DNA of 63,556 nt from contig JADBYQ010000091.1 of the NCBI GenBank assembly GCA_020402945.1, positions 1 to 63,556 of the forward strand, read 5' to 3'. Of this stretch, positions 52,130 to 61,357 are shown piece by piece (the stretch's first letter is position 1; the number at the start of each line of letters is the position of its first letter). The notes beneath the pieces are model-generated. The model was not told where the DNA came from and did no database searches. It saw nothing but the letters and a program-made list of their open reading frames with translations. This DNA comes from Cytophagales bacterium. Its GTDB lineage: Bacteria; Bacteroidota; Bacteroidia; Cytophagales; Cyclobacteriaceae. Both the position numbers and the translations under genes were made by a program.

Positions 52130-53131
52130 TTACCACCGAATCAATGCGGAGGCCCATGTAAAACCACTTCCAAAGGCGGCCAAACAAAGTACGTCATTTT
52201 CTTTGATCTTTCCCTCACCCCAAGCCTCGCTCAATGCGATCGGAATAGAAGCAGCTGTCGTATTACCATACCTCATGATATTGTTGTACACCCGATCATC
52301 GGAAAACTCCAATTTGTGTTGGATGAATTGACTGATACGAAGATTTGCTTGGTGGGGTATAAGCAACGTGATATCTTCTTTGCTCATTTTGTTCGCTGCC
52401 AGTGCTTCCTGGATTACTTCCAGGAAACGAACTACAGCATGTTTGAAAACGAGACTTCCATTCATGACCACTTTATAGTGTGTCGTGTCAAGTATTTGCT
52501 CTGGCTGCCTTTCCTCTCTTGCGCGGCTACTTCCAGGATCTCTTACGTACAGCTCTTCTGCAAAATTGCCATCTGAATGCAAATGAGTAGAAAGTATTCC
52601 GGGATTGTCAGACCGTTGCAAAACAGCCGCGCCCGCGCCATCAGCAAAAATTACGGCAGTGTTTCGGCCTCGGGTAGTTGCATCTATTGCTGTAGACTGT
52701 ATTTCAGCTCCAACAACCAATATGGTTTTATACATGCCCGTTTTAATGAACTGATCGGCAACCGAAAGGGCATAGATAAAACCCGAGCAAGCATTGCGAA
52801 TATCGATGGCGCCAATACGTCCGTCTAAACCAAGTTCGCGCTGAAGCAACACGCCTGAACCAGGAAAGAAGTAGTCAGGGGTAATAGTTGCAAAAACAAT
52901 AAAATCAATGTCTTTTTCTGTAAGATTAGCGCGTTGCAAGGCAATCCTTGAGGCCTTAGCGGCCATGTTGGCCACGGTATCTTTTGCGGGATCTATCCAT
53001 CTTCTTTCTTTAATACCTGTTCGCTCAACGATCCATTCATCAGTGGTGTCCATGATGGTCGTGAGGAACTGATTGGTGATAACTGTCTCAGGAACATGAT
53101 GCCCCACACCTACAATTTTAGAAGAATGCAT
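52130..53131 (-). CDS. fabH: 3-oxoacyl-ACP synthase III
   Basis: 333 residues. The catalytic triad of ketoacyl-ACP synthase III is present as C115 (IRNACSGFIY), H260 (LLIPHQANLR) and N290 (YGNTTAASIP). N-terminal GVGHHVPETVITN and DEWIVERTGI fit FabH. It condenses acetyl- or branched acyl-CoA with malonyl-ACP to start fatty-acid synthesis. Many Bacteroidota carry two fabH copies; whether this is the housekeeping one cannot be told. Confidence 0.93.
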   Translation of the reverse strand: MHSSKIVGVGHHVPETVITNQFLTTIMDTTDEWIVERTGIKERRWIDPAKDTVANMAAKASRIALQRANLTEKDIDFIVFATITPDYFFPGSGVLLQRELGLDGRIGAIDIRNACSGFIYALSVADQFIKTGMYKTILVVGAEIQSTAIDATTRGRNTAVIFADGAGAAVLQRSDNPGILSTHLHSDGNFAEELYVRDPGSSRAREERQPEQILDTTHYKVVMNGSLVFKHAVVRFLEVIQEALAANKMSKEDITLLIPHQANLRISQFIQHKLEFSDDRVYNNIMRYGNTTAASIPIALSEAWGEGKIKENDVLCLAAFGSGFTWASALIRW

Positions 53132-53197
53132 AACGTGCTTTTAAAAATGAAAGCGAAGTTAAGGAATTGTTTCCTAATGAGTGTTAGGAATTTGTCT

Positions 53198-53263
53198 AAA
53201 GTTGAAAGTGTAAAGTTGAAAGGCTAGAAACCTTAAACCTTAAACTTTACACTTTTAACTTTT
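53198..53263. repeat. Imperfect hairpin with AAAGTTGAAAG-type tandem arm
   Basis: The left arm has tandem copies AAAGTTGAAAGTGT and AAAGTTGAAAGGC. The right arm CTTAAACTTTACACTTTTAACTTT pairs with it in about 22 of 25 positions. It lies 14 bases past the stop codon of the permease/peptidase gene. A second small stem, TTCCTAA-N6-TTAGGAA, precedes it at 53171-53190. Confidence 0.65.
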
Positions 53264-53276
53264 AGCTCTCTTCTCG

Positions 53277-56200
53277 CTACTTTTTTACAAGGCCTTTCGT
53301 GTTGTCATCCGAATGCCGGTCAATCAACTTATGCAATGGATCAATGCCCGCCTTTCGTGGCTTGTCCTTCACAGTGATCGTAAACGTATTTTCCTTCTGG
53401 GTGATCTTATGTTTCTTCAAATAGAGCAGGCTGTCCTTACCAGCTTTATTCTTTCCATACACACCAATGTCAATCCAATCATTAATGGCAATGGATGACT
53501 CTAACCCGGTGCTATCGGCCCGCATTTTTTCGGCTGACACTTTTAACGTCACTTCAAATTGATCTTTGGCTTTTTCCACGTAGGTGGCTTCGGTTGCCTT
53601 ATTCTCAAAGAGTGTGATGGTTTCAAACATATCGTGAATGATACTTTGTAAGCTGTCAGGAGTCACTTTTTTGATTTCTTTTAGCAAGTCTGCGGAAGTA
53701 GGGTAGGGCGCATCTTTAAACCTCCAGGTGGCATTGTATCTTCTAAACGCTGCATTAACACTATCTTCTCCAATGTAATCTTGCAAAGCAAAGAAAATGA
53801 GTGAGGCTTTTTGGTAGTGAATATACCCCTGGCCTTCCACAAACTCTAGTGGTTGTTCCTTCTTTCGTTCAAACGCACGTCCACCCAAATAACGATCTAA
53901 TTCATACTTTAAATACCGCTCTAAAATTTCGGGAGTGAATTTATGTTTAAGCACCATTAACGCAGAGTATTGCGACATACTTTCGGAAAGCATCGCATTT
54001 CCTTTTACGCCAGCCTCCATCACTTGATGACCCCACCATTGATGTGCCACTTCATGGGCGGTTACGTAATAGACATAGTCGATATCGTTTTCGGGGTCGT
54101 CAATTTTGGCAATGAACCCGATGCCCTCTGAAAAGGGGATTGTGTTCGCAAATGACTGTGCAAAAGTTGCATATCGCGGGAACTCCATGATACGCACTTG
54201 ACGGTATTGGTAAGGAGCAAAGTTTTTGGAATAATAATCCAGCGCATCTTTCATTCCTTCCATCATTTTATCCAGGTTGTATTCGTGACCCGGATGATAA
54301 TAGATTTCTAAGTTGATATCATTCCACTTGTCACGTTTGATGGCGTAGCGAGCCGAAACGACCGAGTAGAAGTTGCACATAGGCGCATCCATTTTATAAG
54401 AGAAATAATTCCGCCCATTTTCCTTCCATTCTTTTTGCAAGTAACCAGGCGCGATGGCGATCTGATCTCCCTCGGTACTGATCTGCATTTCAAAACGTAT
54501 ATGATCAGCATCATCGCCAAATAAACTTTGCGCTAATCCTCGCGGGTCGTTGCGCTCCATCATGCGTTCCTTCTCTTTCAGCTTCCGTTTTTTGCGTTCG
54601 TCATCATCTCCCAATTCGAAGTCGCTGTTGTAGCCCAGTGTTGGAAAGAAGGCGGTATTATTGAAGAAGGTACCGTTGAAAACCACATTGGTATTGCTGG
54701 CTCCTTGTTCAAATCCTTTCGTATCAAATGTGACTTTGAAATTCATTTGAATACTATCGCCCGGATTTAGTGGGTTCCCCAGCTCATACACATAATAGCG
54801 GAATTGTTCCAGATTTTCCTTCACTTTCGCCTCCCGATTAAACTTCACATAATTAATGATTAGCTGATTGTCAATACTATGTTGGATGTGTATATCGGCA
54901 ATGGGTTGATTCGTTTTGTTTTTTAGCCAATAATATCCTTCTGCTACAAAATCGCGCGCGTAGGGATAGATGTCCACTTTTAACTTGGTGTCAACAATTC
55001 TAGGCTGTGGAATGAAATCATATTTCTTCAATTTTTGTTCGTATTCTTCTTGCAGGTCTTCCTGGTCATCCGATTTCACAAATTTGTTGACGATGGATGT
55101 GTTGTAGTAAATGTAAAATCCAGAAAAAAGGAACACCGCCAGAGCAGCAAACGTGAAAACAACAAACGAGCGGTTTAAGCGAAGTTTCCCCGTTTTCCAT
55201 CTCATCTTCATTACTGCTTCTGAACCTCTCACAGAAAAAATAACGGCAATGGCAAAAAGAAACATGGCGAATGCAAACCAATACACTTTAAACCATGAAA
55301 AAGGAGGCACGTAGTGGCCATACACATTCATGTCCGAGAATGTTCCGAGTGTTCCACTGGCAAATCGCCACAAGTTGTGCTCCAGACCAAGTTCACCCAT
55401 TACTCCGCGCACAATGAAAAACAAAATGCAGAGCGCAAAACCCAAAAACTTATTGTTCACAAGCACTTGAATGAAAATCGCTAAAAGCGTATAAAGGACA
55501 AGTAGTGTTAGAGTGCTGGTGTAAAGTGTGCTAAAATAAATGGGCAGCTCAAATTTGAAATACCCATACGAAGCCTGTATGATCACTCCACAAATGATCA
55601 AAACAAACAGCATGATGAGATAAATGAGTACCATGCCCATAAATTTGGATAGCAGACTGACAAAACTTGGCATCGGCATCGCATCAAGGATTAGATTGAA
55701 ATTTACCGCACGTTCTTTCCATACTAATTCACCGGAGTAAAAAATGGCAATGATGATAAAGAACAATGTAAATCCATCTAGCAACCCAAGTATAGAATAG
55801 GTGGTAGGGTAAGAACTTGTTCCATACAATTGGTTCATGTTAAATGCGTTCACCACTAATAGCAACATCCCCGTCAGCAGAATTGCCAAGAATGGAATTT
55901 CTTTTATCACAATCTTAAAATTGAAAATAGATAACCTAATGAATTGCTTGATGTAGGTACTCCAATTGATAACTTGATGCACCACGGGAATTTGCACATC
56001 TACTTTCTTAGGTTTTTCCTTAACGGTGGATGGTTTTCTTTTGATAAGAGAGTTTCGCACTACGTTAAAAGAGAAACCATAGTAGGTGACTACTAAAGCG
56101 AGAGCACCAAAACCAACCCAAATCAGACGATTGTATAGCATGATGCCTTCAAGTGGGACAAGCTTTGTATTCTTTTCAGCTGGGGTCCAATAGCGAGTGA

Positions 56201-56876
56201 CATACTCAAATGTTTGAGAACCAAAAGGGTCAAGCAAGGCTGCTGTTTCTTTCCACTCCACGTCTTCAAGAAACGAGGCGGCTATACTGTACAGCACTAG
56301 TAGAATAATCCCTTGCGTATAAATGACAATTGTTTTTCTTCCGAGTGCGCCTGCCATAAAGAACAGTGAACCCATAATGAACAAATTACTGACCCCATAG
56401 AATAAGAAAGGTTGAAAATAAGCCCAAGCATTAAAAGGAAGTATTTCCTTGGTTTTCCAATCTACTTCCCAGGGTACATATTTACCTACAGCAAATCCGG
56501 TCATTAACCCCATCCAAATACCACTGAAGATAAGCAGCAATACCAAAAACGATCCTCCAAAGCGCCCAAGTAAATAATGAATCTTTTTCATGGGCGTGCT
56601 AAACAGTAGTGCTTCCATGTTGTGATCAAAGTCCCTCACGATGGCAACCCCCATGATGGCCGATGTAATCATCATGAATGAAAAAATCAATGCGTTGGTA
56701 ATATTGGCAATGGCAAAAGGTGAGTTGGCTTTGATTTGACCGGATGCTCCGGTGACACTAACAATAGGGCTGGCTACTACTCCAAAGGCAATGAGGAAAA
56801 TGATGGCAAAATAAATATAGTTGGCCGCTCGATTCTTACGGTAACTCAACTCGAATAAAAATATCTCTTTTAGCAT
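53277..56876 (-). CDS. ABC transporter permease fused to an M1-type aminopeptidase
   Basis: 1199 residues. The N-terminal ~590 residues hold about twelve membrane helices in two ABC-2 permease-like blocks. The C-terminal ~600 residues face the periplasm and contain the M1 peptidase zinc site HEVAHQWWGHQ, with the third ligand Glu in MLSESMSQYSALM. The Glu is 19 residues past the second His, one more than in classical M1 enzymes, as I recall from this fusion family. The gene for an ATPase precedes it by 12 bases, so both act as one system. Substrate unknown; peptide release coupled to transport is an inference. Confidence 0.92.
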   Translation of the reverse strand: MLKEIFLFELSYRKNRAANYIYFAIIFLIAFGVVASPIVSVTGASGQIKANSPFAIANITNALIFSFMMITSAIMGVAIVRDFDHNMEALLFSTPMKKIHYLLGRFGGSFLVLLLIFSGIWMGLMTGFAVGKYVPWEVDWKTKEILPFNAWAYFQPFLFYGVSNLFIMGSLFFMAGALGRKTIVIYTQGIILLVLYSIAASFLEDVEWKETAALLDPFGSQTFEYVTRYWTPAEKNTKLVPLEGIMLYNRLIWVGFGALALVVTYYGFSFNVVRNSLIKRKPSTVKEKPKKVDVQIPVVHQVINWSTYIKQFIRLSIFNFKIVIKEIPFLAILLTGMLLLVVNAFNMNQLYGTSSYPTTYSILGLLDGFTLFFIIIAIFYSGELVWKERAVNFNLILDAMPMPSFVSLLSKFMGMVLIYLIMLFVLIICGVIIQASYGYFKFELPIYFSTLYTSTLTLLVLYTLLAIFIQVLVNNKFLGFALCILFFIVRGVMGELGLEHNLWRFASGTLGTFSDMNVYGHYVPPFSWFKVYWFAFAMFLFAIAVIFSVRGSEAVMKMRWKTGKLRLNRSFVVFTFAALAVFLFSGFYIYYNTSIVNKFVKSDDQEDLQEEYEQKLKKYDFIPQPRIVDTKLKVDIYPYARDFVAEGYYWLKNKTNQPIADIHIQHSIDNQLIINYVKFNREAKVKENLEQFRYYVYELGNPLNPGDSIQMNFKVTFDTKGFEQGASNTNVVFNGTFFNNTAFFPTLGYNSDFELGDDDERKKRKLKEKERMMERNDPRGLAQSLFGDDADHIRFEMQISTEGDQIAIAPGYLQKEWKENGRNYFSYKMDAPMCNFYSVVSARYAIKRDKWNDINLEIYYHPGHEYNLDKMMEGMKDALDYYSKNFAPYQYRQVRIMEFPRYATFAQSFANTIPFSEGIGFIAKIDDPENDIDYVYYVTAHEVAHQWWGHQVMEAGVKGNAMLSESMSQYSALMVLKHKFTPEILERYLKYELDRYLGGRAFERKKEQPLEFVEGQGYIHYQKASLIFFALQDYIGEDSVNAAFRRYNATWRFKDAPYPTSADLLKEIKKVTPDSLQSIIHDMFETITLFENKATEATYVEKAKDQFEVTLKVSAEKMRADSTGLESSIAINDWIDIGVYGKNKAGKDSLLYLKKHKITQKENTFTITVKDKPRKAGIDPLHKLIDRHSDDNTKGLVKK

Positions 56877-56888
56877 AGCAGTATTGGG

Positions 56889-57782
56889 TTAGGCTACTAT
56901 TTTTTCAGTGGCATTTGAACCGAACACATGTGAGAAGTAAACATCTTCTAAGTCGGCTTGCATATTTTCAAACGATGAGTCGGGCTGAACATCGCTCAAA
57001 ACCGTGATCTCTGGTCGGCCAGCGATTAAGCGCTCGGAAATCACTGTGAAATTCTTCCTGTACTCTTCGAGTTCTGCTTTTGCGATTCGCTTGCTCCACA
57101 CTTTACCCTGTACCTCAGCAATAGCATCCAGCGGGCTGCCTTTGTACAAGACTTGCCCTTTGTTTATAATAGCCATGTCGGTGCATAGTTCTTTTACATC
57201 TTCTACAATGTGTGTCGAGAGAATGACGATGGTGTTTTCACCCAGTTCAGAAAGTAAATTCAAAAAGCGGTTTCGTTCGGCAGGATCCAGACCAGCTGTT
57301 GGCTCATCGACAATGATTAGTTTAGGATTGGCAAGCAATGCTTGTGCGATTCCAAATCGTTGTTTCATACCGCCTGAGTAACCACCCAGGTTTTTGTCTT
57401 TGGCAGCCCATAAGTTGGTCTTGTGCAACAAAGCCTCTACTACTGCTTTTCTTTCTTTTTTATCGACAATGCCTTTTAGCACCGCTAAGTGATCTAGCAA
57501 TGTCACAGCATCGACTTTTGGATATACCCCAAACTCCTGTGGCAAGTAGCCTAACGTTTTCCGCACCTCTTCCTTCTGAGTGAGTACGTTGATGTCGCCT
57601 AGTTGAATCGAGCCACTATCGGCTTCTTGTAGCGTGGCGATGGTTCGCATTAGCGAAGATTTGCCTGCGCCATTTGGGCCGAGCAAACCAAACATGCCTT
57701 GGTTTATGGTTAAATTAATATCTTTTAGTGCTTGTACTCCATTGGAGTAGGTTTTGTTGAGATTTTGAATGATGAGTTGCAT
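56889..57782 (-). CDS. ABC transporter ATPase, partner of the permease/M1 peptidase
   Basis: 297 residues. Walker A GPNGAGKSS, signature YSGGMKQR, Walker B LIIVDEPTAGLD and H-loop STHIVEDV. It starts with MQLIIQNLNKTYSNGVQAL. The C-terminal ~75 residues are an extension found in ABC-2-type ATPases. It ends 12 bases before the permease/peptidase gene, so the pair is one operon. Confidence 0.93.
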   Translation of the reverse strand: MQLIIQNLNKTYSNGVQALKDINLTINQGMFGLLGPNGAGKSSLMRTIATLQEADSGSIQLGDINVLTQKEEVRKTLGYLPQEFGVYPKVDAVTLLDHLAVLKGIVDKKERKAVVEALLHKTNLWAAKDKNLGGYSGGMKQRFGIAQALLANPKLIIVDEPTAGLDPAERNRFLNLLSELGENTIVILSTHIVEDVKELCTDMAIINKGQVLYKGSPLDAIAEVQGKVWSKRIAKAELEEYRKNFTVISERLIAGRPEITVLSDVQPDSSFENMQADLEDVYFSHVFGSNATEKIVA

Positions 57783-57867
57783 AGAGAAATTTGTGGGGTT
57801 TTGTTAGCAAAGGCGAAAACACAAGTTGGTTATGATCGATAAAAATAGGAATTAATACATGGTATTT

Positions 57868-60312
57868 TTAAAATGAGAATGAAAAAGTGGCTCTAAAAAA
57901 CAAGTTCTCTGATGCTTTTTCAAACTGGTAAGCCCCATGGCGGTAAAAAACGGCAGCACCCAAACCCAAATAAGCGATATTGGCATATTTAAATCTTAAT
58001 AAGTTGTTGAAACCAGTACCTGTTTCAAAAAATCCATTGTTAAATGGTTGAAGCGAAACGGACGTGCTTGCATGCGCACTCGCATTTGCCAACATACCAA
58101 TACCTGCGCTGTGGTAAACGATCCATTCAGGCTTACTGTAGCGCGAATTTAAAAGGACATTGCCAAAATTGTGGTTAAAGAAAACAGATCCATATTGAGA
58201 GGTAGCAAACTCATATAACCCCATGGTTTGAAAAAATTCATCTACAAAAATATTTTCCGCTTCTTTTGCACCTCGCCCATTGTACAATTTGCCATAAGGT
58301 GCAATTCCATCTACGAAGCCCGCGTGAACCGATAAATGCGTTTTACCTTTTGGCCTATATTTGAATTGAAATCGCGAGGAAAAATCAAAACGCTGATATC
58401 GGAAATTCTGAGCTTCAAACAAATTGACGCTGCGGGCATAAGAAACAGAAACCATGGGCCACTCACGCCCCAGCAGCACTTTTTTTCCAGCGAGCTGCAT
58501 GAAGTTTTCACTACCAGCATAGCGAATGGTGGCTCCCACTTCGGCAATACTAAATACGGAAAGGGCTTCGCCATTAAGCTGCAAAGAATAGTTGTAGGCA
58601 GGGCGAATGTCGTTTTTTGAAATAAATCCACTGGCATGTATTCGGGGTAATAGCCGGTGTGTAATCTCTCCTCGAAATGCTTCGATGCGATCGTATTGCG
58701 AACTCACCAGCCTACGGAGGCCCTCATAGGGGTTTGTAAAATCGCGCTGTATATTGGCATTAGAATACCCCGTTTCGTAGATGTCTCTAGCATATTGCAG
58801 CGAAACAGAGAAGTCTTTGTTAGGGTTAATATTGAAACGCAATTCTCCGCCATACTTCCATTGTTCATCTTTAAATCCATAGGCTGCGTATCCACCAACT
58901 CGAATCCACTTTGAGAAACGATTGCTGGTATAAATACCTGCCCCCAAACGAAAGCCCTCATACCCGTTAATATGCATTAACCGGGTGAGGTCCAATTCGA
59001 ACTGGCCTATTGGAATAGAATTAGTGGCAAGGGCTTCCATTCCTTTCTCAAACCAACTAAACTTTTTCATGACGGAATCCATTGTCACGTAGGTCTTGCT
59101 TTCTTTAGTATCCAATGGTTCAGTTCGGTATTTTTCTAGGTTTGCAAGGTTGATTTCTGCTGAAGGCGGTGACAAATCCACTTTAATATCACCAAACTCA
59201 GACTTATTCAACGGTAAATTAATTTGAATATCTTTCAAGAAGCTGCGATGTTGTGCAACGATGTGACTTCCGTATCCGCCAAAGTTAAAAAAGTCGATAT
59301 CTGTGTTAAGTTGCACGGGAAACCACTTTCCATTAATTCGTTCATAGTTTTGTTGGATACGAATTCCCGTAAGCGCTAATGAATCTGATGATGACGCGAT
59401 GATGTTTTTTATTGCGTAGCCATTGGTGCTTATCGAAACCATGCCCTTCAACCCTGTGATCAATTTACCTTTTCTCGGCTCATATTGAATCACGTAAACC
59501 GTATCATTTTCAAAAAAGGTAGTGTCGGTTAGGTAGAAATCGTAGCGGTCTTCTGAGTTCTTGCTGATGGGATTAAGGAAATCTTTTCCTAAGAGAGAAA
59601 TATTATCGCTGTAAAAGGAGAACGGCTGGTAATCGGTGGCCACATTTGCGAAAAGTGGACTTTTGAACCCAGATGCTTTGAACCCAATGAGTATTTCCTT
59701 TTGCCTGTCGGGATTGATCACCTTTTTTTCTGTCACAGACTCAGTCATGAAAAAGTACATCCTGCTTGTGAGGCTGTCCCATTCCAATAGGTCTTTTTGA
59801 GTTTTTGTTTTGGTGGAGCTTGAATTTCTAAGACTATCTGATTTTCGCTTATACTTCTCATTCATTTCAGTTGGGCGAACGATGAATTTGTTGTAAGAGT
59901 AGTATTGATAGCTCTGTAAGTTATCTGGGTTGTGAAGTGATTTACTTTTTACTGCGTTTCGAATAATCCGAAAAGCCGGATTTTCTTCCGCAAAAAAAGT
60001 AAGTTCACTTAATACGGTTTCGCTCGGCTTAAGCAGAATTGTTTTTGATTTCTTAAAATAGCTGACTGGTCGACTAACTCGCTGGTAACTCACATGAGAG
60101 ATTAAAATCATGCCGTTATAGTTCTCAGGTACTCGTAAACTAAAGTTCCCTTCAATGTCGGAAGTGGTACCTCTTATTCCATCTGCCAATGCGATATTCG
60201 CAAAAGCTATCGCCTCATTTTTGAGGCTATCTACAATTTTTCCGGAAATAATTTGACCATTTGCACAGCAAAAGCCGAGAAGTAATGGGAGGACAAAGAG
60301 GAACTTTCTCAT
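57868..60312 (-). CDS. DUF5686 outer-membrane protein with carboxypeptidase-regulatory domain
   Basis: 814 residues. Signal peptide MRKFLFVLPLLLGFCCANG. A CarboxypepD_reg-like domain at about 20-105 (ISGKIVDSLKNEAIAFANI, DIEGNFSLRVPENYNG) precedes a ~280-residue periplasmic part and a C-terminal beta-barrel (alternating strands, ending with Phe in FRATFSFSF). This layout is the DUF5686 family of Bacteroidota outer-membrane proteins. Function is not established; a role in envelope biogenesis or transport is plausible. It is in the same strand orientation as the ABC pair 85 bases downstream. Confidence 0.88.
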   Translation of the reverse strand: MRKFLFVLPLLLGFCCANGQIISGKIVDSLKNEAIAFANIALADGIRGTTSDIEGNFSLRVPENYNGMILISHVSYQRVSRPVSYFKKSKTILLKPSETVLSELTFFAEENPAFRIIRNAVKSKSLHNPDNLQSYQYYSYNKFIVRPTEMNEKYKRKSDSLRNSSSTKTKTQKDLLEWDSLTSRMYFFMTESVTEKKVINPDRQKEILIGFKASGFKSPLFANVATDYQPFSFYSDNISLLGKDFLNPISKNSEDRYDFYLTDTTFFENDTVYVIQYEPRKGKLITGLKGMVSISTNGYAIKNIIASSSDSLALTGIRIQQNYERINGKWFPVQLNTDIDFFNFGGYGSHIVAQHRSFLKDIQINLPLNKSEFGDIKVDLSPPSAEINLANLEKYRTEPLDTKESKTYVTMDSVMKKFSWFEKGMEALATNSIPIGQFELDLTRLMHINGYEGFRLGAGIYTSNRFSKWIRVGGYAAYGFKDEQWKYGGELRFNINPNKDFSVSLQYARDIYETGYSNANIQRDFTNPYEGLRRLVSSQYDRIEAFRGEITHRLLPRIHASGFISKNDIRPAYNYSLQLNGEALSVFSIAEVGATIRYAGSENFMQLAGKKVLLGREWPMVSVSYARSVNLFEAQNFRYQRFDFSSRFQFKYRPKGKTHLSVHAGFVDGIAPYGKLYNGRGAKEAENIFVDEFFQTMGLYEFATSQYGSVFFNHNFGNVLLNSRYSKPEWIVYHSAGIGMLANASAHASTSVSLQPFNNGFFETGTGFNNLLRFKYANIAYLGLGAAVFYRHGAYQFEKASENLFFRATFSFSF

Positions 60313-60414
60313 GTGGTCGATGCTAATTAGTAACTTGTTCTCCTTTAAAATTACGTGGCATACGTTCGATTGATGTTTTTTGTTACACGATTCAATATAT
60401 GTCTAATCTTTTTT

Positions 60415-60678
60415 CTAAAATTGGCGTGTTGACTTTAACAAGTTCAAAGAAAATGTTGAGAACGTACGACCATCACATCGGTTGAAAACGCCACCATGGG
60501 ATATCTGTAAGTTGTATCCTCCTTTTAAGCCAATTGCAATCAGCAAAAAAATAGTCAGTGATTGGTATAATGAATCCGGGAACTTGAGATCACTTTTCAG
60601 TCGGGCAGTGACGATTCCCAAAAGAAAAGCCAACACCATCGGGGGAAGAAGGCTGAGAAAAGCAGAACTTAAATCCAT
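60415..60678 (-). pseudogene. Truncated SbtA-like bicarbonate transporter gene
   Basis: From ATG 60678 the first ~60 residues (MDLSSAFLSLLPPMVLAFL, LKSDLKFPDSLYQSLTIFLL, IAIGLKGGYNLQIS) resemble the N-terminus of SbtA/DUF897 sodium-dependent bicarbonate permeases, which are normally more than 300 residues. After NLQISH the frame turns into unrelated residues and stops at 60415. This suggests a deletion that removed most of the gene. No rest of the gene is visible nearby. Confidence 0.65.
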
Positions 60679-60772
60679 GGGCAATTTTTGATGAACATAC
60701 TACAACAAAACTGTTTACAGACTGCTATCTGAACCGACAAGAGCCAACGTTTTCTATTTGATAAACTGAACT

Positions 60773-61357
60773 TTATTTTTTGTGAAGTTTTTTAAAAATT
60801 TCCAGGCACACCCACGCATCGGTGGCGGCATAGCTGATTTGTTTTTCGTTGAGTGTGTCGGCTTCCCAATTACTGGTTTGGGCACTTTTTGAAATTCGAA
60901 AGCCCAACAATAGGGCGGTTAACTTTTTTACACTTTCCACCTCAAGGCCAGCCTCTTTGCTGAGGTGAGCGAGTTCAACAAATCCGGCAGGATGATAGTG
61001 ATGCAGTTTTTGAAGTCCCTTGATATCATCGCGCAGTGCAACACCTGCTTTTAAAATAGATTCGTTTTCCAAAAAATCAATGATGGGTTGAGTCAAACCC
61101 GTTTCATTGAGCCTGATCAGGTAGACTTTTTCAGGCAGCGCTATTTGTAGCAACGCCACTTTGTTAGAATGGCCACTAACAAAAACAGGCTTTGTTTCGG
61201 TATCGAACCCCACCAATTTATGTTTGCCTATTTCGGCAAATGCTTTTTCAACTTTCTCGCGGCTGGTAATCACAGCCACCTTTCCATCAAAGGCACCCAA
61301 GGGGAGGTCGTTGATCTCCTCGTTGGTAATGGTTGTCTTATTCGGTAGGTGCGTCAT
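60773..61357 (-). CDS. 3'-5' exonuclease of the DEDDy type (RNase D/WRN-like)
   Basis: 194 residues. The DEDDy residues can be placed: D and E in GFDTETKP, D in VALRDDIKGL, and Tyr/Asp in SYAATDAWVCLEI. The fold is that of the 3'-5' exonuclease domain without the C-terminal HRDC domain. It removes nucleotides from RNA or DNA 3' ends; which is unclear. The start overlaps the end of nhaC by 20 bases, so the two genes are translationally coupled. Confidence 0.9.
   Translation of the reverse strand: MTHLPNKTTITNEEINDLPLGAFDGKVAVITSREKVEKAFAEIGKHKLVGFDTETKPVFVSGHSNKVALLQIALPEKVYLIRLNETGLTQPIIDFLENESILKAGVALRDDIKGLQKLHHYHPAGFVELAHLSKEAGLEVESVKKLTALLLGFRISKSAQTSNWEADTLNEKQISYAATDAWVCLEIFKKLHKK

Noticed and set aside
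52064-52576. Plus-strand 170-residue frame over fabH.
   Set aside because: It is antisense to the conserved fabH sequence and contains a Cys- and Ser-rich unnatural composition.
53277-56876. Permease/M1 peptidase could be two genes joined by an assembly error.
   Set aside because: The frame is continuous, the linker is natural coding sequence, and the fusion is a known family layout.
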